A stretch of 64,000 bases of DNA from positions 1 to 64,000 of the forward strand of contig JALRME010000046.1 in the NCBI GenBank assembly GCA_026120035.1. Reading direction: 5' to 3'. The notes under the pieces are model-generated. The model made no database searches. It was not told the origin of the DNA and was given only the letters and a program-made list of their open reading frames with translations. How positions within the stretch are numbered: position 1 is the stretch's first letter; the number at the start of each line of letters is the position of its first letter. A program made the position numbers and the translations under genes. The stretch is from Coleophoma eucalyptorum. Taxonomy: Eukaryota > Ascomycota > Leotiomycetes > Helotiales > Dermateaceae. This document shows, piece after piece, positions 61,075 to 64,000 of this stretch.

Positions 61075-61684
61075 CGATGCCGTAGGCTAGCTATCGCTGA
61101 TGATGGGATAACAATGCGCACGAGAGCCGTTGGATTCAAGGCTCGTAAGTATGTTAGTCAAGCAAGAAGATATTAAGCTGTACAAGATTGGCCTGATAAG
61201 AAAAGTGTGCTCACAACGTAGCACTTCAACGTTAATTGCTTAGATTTCAAAAGACTAGGCAACAGCAAGATAGTGCTGAAGAAAACTGATGAGGCTGTAA
61301 CAATCCAACCCGATAGTTGTAGATAATAATATTCCTAGAAGTCTAGGCGCTGATGCGCTGGCTCGCTTTGCCTCATTGGCTCGACTGAGGGAGCATTATT
61401 TGTGAGATGCTCCTTGGCCACCCACCATCAAAACCATCTGACCTCATGTCACGGCAGCTCAGGGAAGCTCTGGTATAGGTCAGGTGATGAAGCCATCTGG
61501 AACTATTATGCTCCGTTCTGTAAATAGTTCTTCAAATAAGAGTTCGATATTGAGCCTACCTTTGGTTACAACCGATCTCATTATTTGATGGCATCTGCAA
61601 CACAGGTTATAATTAAGATTATATTAATTCTTTTTTTTTCAGAGCTAAGTAGAAGAGACTTTGCGTCGGAGAGTCTCGACAAGG
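61075..61684. promoter_or_regulatory. Promoter region of the NACHT gene
   Basis: About 610 bp between the NACHT start and the ceramide synthase stop, both minus strand. Contains a T9 tract at about 61632. No gene seen. Confidence 0.45.
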
Positions 61685-63047
61685 CTATTTCCTCTTCGTT
61701 GGCGGTACAGCGTTGGGAATGCCGGAAGACTTCACATCTTTTGCATTAATATCAGATAGTCCGTTGCCATTGAGCAAAGGCAGTGTCTCAATACCCTTCG
61801 AGACCTGGACGGTCTCATCCATTCTGCATTCTGTCTCCTCAAACTCAGACTCCTCAGCCTCGGATCTATCGTCTTTGGCAACTCTAAACACGACGAACCG
61901 ATACCCAACACGCAGAATGTAAAATAGCCAGATTATGTTGAGAATCTGTAGTCCAGCTAACAGCCAAAAAGCTATAACATTAGAGAGCAAGCATTTATAT
62001 TGCTGTGTCTCCCAATTGAGTTCGTAGGGCCCAACTGTTTTGAACTCCATAAAGAGGGAGAGTATAATGCGCAGATTCAAGTAGTGACGCATGTAAGTCC
62101 ACATGGAGATAAATATAGCGAAAAAAGGTACTTCGACTGGGCTGTTGATATAGTTGAGAGTTTTCGATGTCTAAAAATGCCTCATCGCCTTAGTTATATT
62201 CTGGACAGGTTTTCGCGCACTACAGAGAATACAACAACTTGGTTGAACTTACTGCAAGAAAGAAATCACTAATATCATGGGTTATATAGATAGCGAGGCC
62301 CATATAGGTGAAATGGAACCGGTAACTTAGGGATATAAGAGCCAAAGTGACGATATGGTGTCCTACAAGCTCTTTAAAGTCCTTACGCCGCTTCTCCTGG
62401 CCTAGCAACAAAACGATGGCCTGCTGCGCCCAGTACGCAGCCTGGAATAAGTAGTAGAACTTAAACAGAGCCTCGTGAGTCTTGTGCGGGAAGGATTCGT
62501 ACATCCCTCGCGTGTCAAAGTACCAAACGGGTGTTCGGCTCATGACGTACATTCCCGCTGGTCCTAGGAATACAAAGTAGATGGCGGTGTACATCTGCTC
62601 CATGAAGCGCAACTGCTTGCTACGCGACTTAATCCCGAATCGACGAGCCAAGGGGCGCAATATTTCCTGCATAATGAACTCGCGGGTAAAGGATAAGACA
62701 ACAGTGTAGAATAACACGAAGGCAATATCCCACGGACCCTTGCCATATTGCGGAGGCGTGCTGGGGTCGGTACCGGCTTCGAGAGGTAGTTCGTAGGAAA
62801 GGAAAATGAAATGGTGGAAAATGTTGGATTGAGTCGGATTTATGACGTATAGAGAGAATATGGTGAACAAGATGACGAGAGGAATCGTCCAAGTGTGTTC
62901 AATGGCGAACTGTTTGTAGCGAGGAAGAGAATTAACCTTTCTATGCTTCGAGGACTTCTTATATTGTTGTGATGTGCCATTTTCAGCTGTTTGGTGCAAT
63001 TTGTTGGCTGAGGCATCAAGGAGTGGAAATGGTTCCGGTGAAGCCAT
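61685..63047 (-). CDS. Ceramide synthase (LAG1/LAC1, TLC domain)
   Basis: Two exons (63047-62253 and 62170-61685, phase 0) give 426 residues. The Met at 63047 (MASPEPFPLL) is preferred over an in-frame one at 63098. Acyl-CoA-dependent ceramide synthase of the endoplasmic reticulum. The N-terminal cytosolic region is followed by about seven transmembrane helices. The Lag motif has His230-His231 (ELVGHHIVT), then SYRFHFTYMGLAIY and THDISDFFLA with Asp258 and Asp261. Exon 2 resumes TSKTLNYINSP as expected. The C-terminus is acidic and ends in a basic TKRK. All catalytic residues are present. It probably represents an accessory paralogue or the housekeeping copy; sequence alone does not decide. 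Confidence 0.9.
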
Positions 63048-64000
63048 TGCTGCAGATGGAAGGCAATATAGCAGCAGGCTGCGGCTATCGAGACCCAAGT
63101 GTTTGGATTTTTGTGCTCTAGCCGTCGGCAGAGTTAGCGATCACAAAGATATTTGTTGTAGAGTATCCGGCCAAAGGCATGCCATATCTTAATGTTATGT
63201 TTATAAATGAATACTAGAGAGCACTTCTCTGTTGCAGGATGCTTACTTAGTACTTCATAAAAGCCGAAATCCCGAGCCTAACGCTATGGTAAGCAACAAA
63301 TACGGCTCGGCTCGGCCGGTGGTTAACAGAAGATTGATCGGTAATTTGATTTCATTATGGAACATGTGGAGAATATCATGCCATTCAGATTATATTTACG
63401 TCATAGGCTAGACTTTAACATCTTAGCACATTGATAGCAATCAAGCTCCGATCCTAGAGTCGTCTCCTCTACCACTAACTAATTACCGAACATAACCTTT
63501 CACGTAGTATACGATCCCATTCAATAAGGAGTTTCCGATAATTGGATGGTTCTTCTTAATTTATTAGCCTCGAAATATACTAGGATTATAATTGAAATAT
63601 GAAACTTCTATGGTCTCCTTTTGGTATAATTATAAATTTAACAATTGCGTAAGTCATACAATGGTATATATTGGAAGGTACTTTTGCGACATTGATATCA
63701 ACAGCTTTTATACGACTTAACAGTAAGTAAATACTGTCGATTCCTTTACATTTAGTAATCAAGAAATTCTAAGTATCAGTTACTTAATCATTCTTAACTT
63801 GGTTCATGACTAGGTGAGACATCCAGATACTTACCAGTGTACTCCATACCCCAAGCTTCTACAGAATATCTATTCCCAAGGGAGATATTGAGATTCATAT
63901 AATGCAGGGTCGAAACTTAGCATCGATTCCGAAGTGAAAATATCAGTTTGGCTATTGGCAAAAAGATACATAAAGTCAGAACCCGTTTGTCCTTCTGAAT
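63048..64000. other. Intergenic, AT-rich at the right end
   Basis: The first 150 bp include the ceramide synthase promoter. From 63500 the sequence is AT-rich with no open frame and no recognisable repeat match to the other AT-rich blocks. Confidence 0.5.

Noticed and set aside
1..64000. CRISPR arrays, bacterial operons, tRNA genes
   Set aside because: The sequence is eukaryotic with spliceosomal introns; no spaced palindromic repeats or tRNA cloverleaf was recognised.

Overview
The window looks like nuclear DNA of a filamentous ascomycete (Pezizomycotina). Genes are split by introns of about 45-90 bp with GTAAGT-type donors and CTAAC/CTGAC-like branch sites. There are four Zn2Cys6 regulators, a Pth11-type membrane protein, OPT and MFS transporters, a fungal NACHT (NLR-like) protein, and AT-rich blocks carrying repeat-induced point mutation (RIP). 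I cannot name the species; a leotiomycete-like genome is only a guess.

Layout. 1-1.76 kb is AT-rich, RIP-eroded DNA running into an MFS (monocarboxylate-transporter-like) pseudogene whose 5' half is eroded and whose 3' half is clean. 3.3-5.8 kb is a Zn2Cys6 factor. 7.05-13.68 kb is an AT-rich block with a full-length but RIP-inactivated Ty1/copia retrotransposon and 188-bp LTRs. 14.2-30.1 kb is gene-dense and looks catabolic: secreted L-asparaginase, OPT oligopeptide transporter, ochratoxinase-like amidohydrolase, a Zn2Cys6 factor, a Gfo/Idh/MocA oxidoreductase, a PhyH dioxygenase and a xylose-isomerase-type TIM barrel.

31.2-51.8 kb holds a Pth11-like protein, a caffeoyl-CoA-type O-methyltransferase, a TauD-type dioxygenase, a phospholipase-D-fold protein, a Zn2Cys6 factor, a GNAT acetyltransferase, a Dal5-type MFS transporter, a class IV aminotransferase and another Zn2Cys6 factor. 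This is the composition of a small metabolic cluster with no visible PKS/NRPS/terpene backbone enzyme. Decayed second copies of the MFS 3' end (34.2-34.5 kb) and of the transcription-factor C-terminus (36.4-36.8 kb) flank the TauD gene, so part of the locus was once duplicated.

The most striking object is the 8.3-kb gene at 52.75-61.07 kb (minus strand). It encodes a protein of about 2,690 residues with an NWD/NACHT N-terminal domain, a NACHT ATPase whose P-loop sits on a 25-nt micro-exon, and a C-terminal region of about 33 copies of a 31-32-residue repeat. A central group of these copies is nearly identical. This is the architecture expected of a fungal non-self-recognition receptor with concerted repeat evolution. 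A ceramide synthase (LAG1-type) follows at 61.7-63.0 kb.

No tRNA, rRNA or CRISPR array was recognised. Exon boundaries were read by eye from splice signals and protein continuity. They are firm where phases add up (NACHT gene, Pth11-like gene, asparaginase 3' part, Gfo/Idh, aminotransferase, ceramide synthase) and approximate elsewhere.
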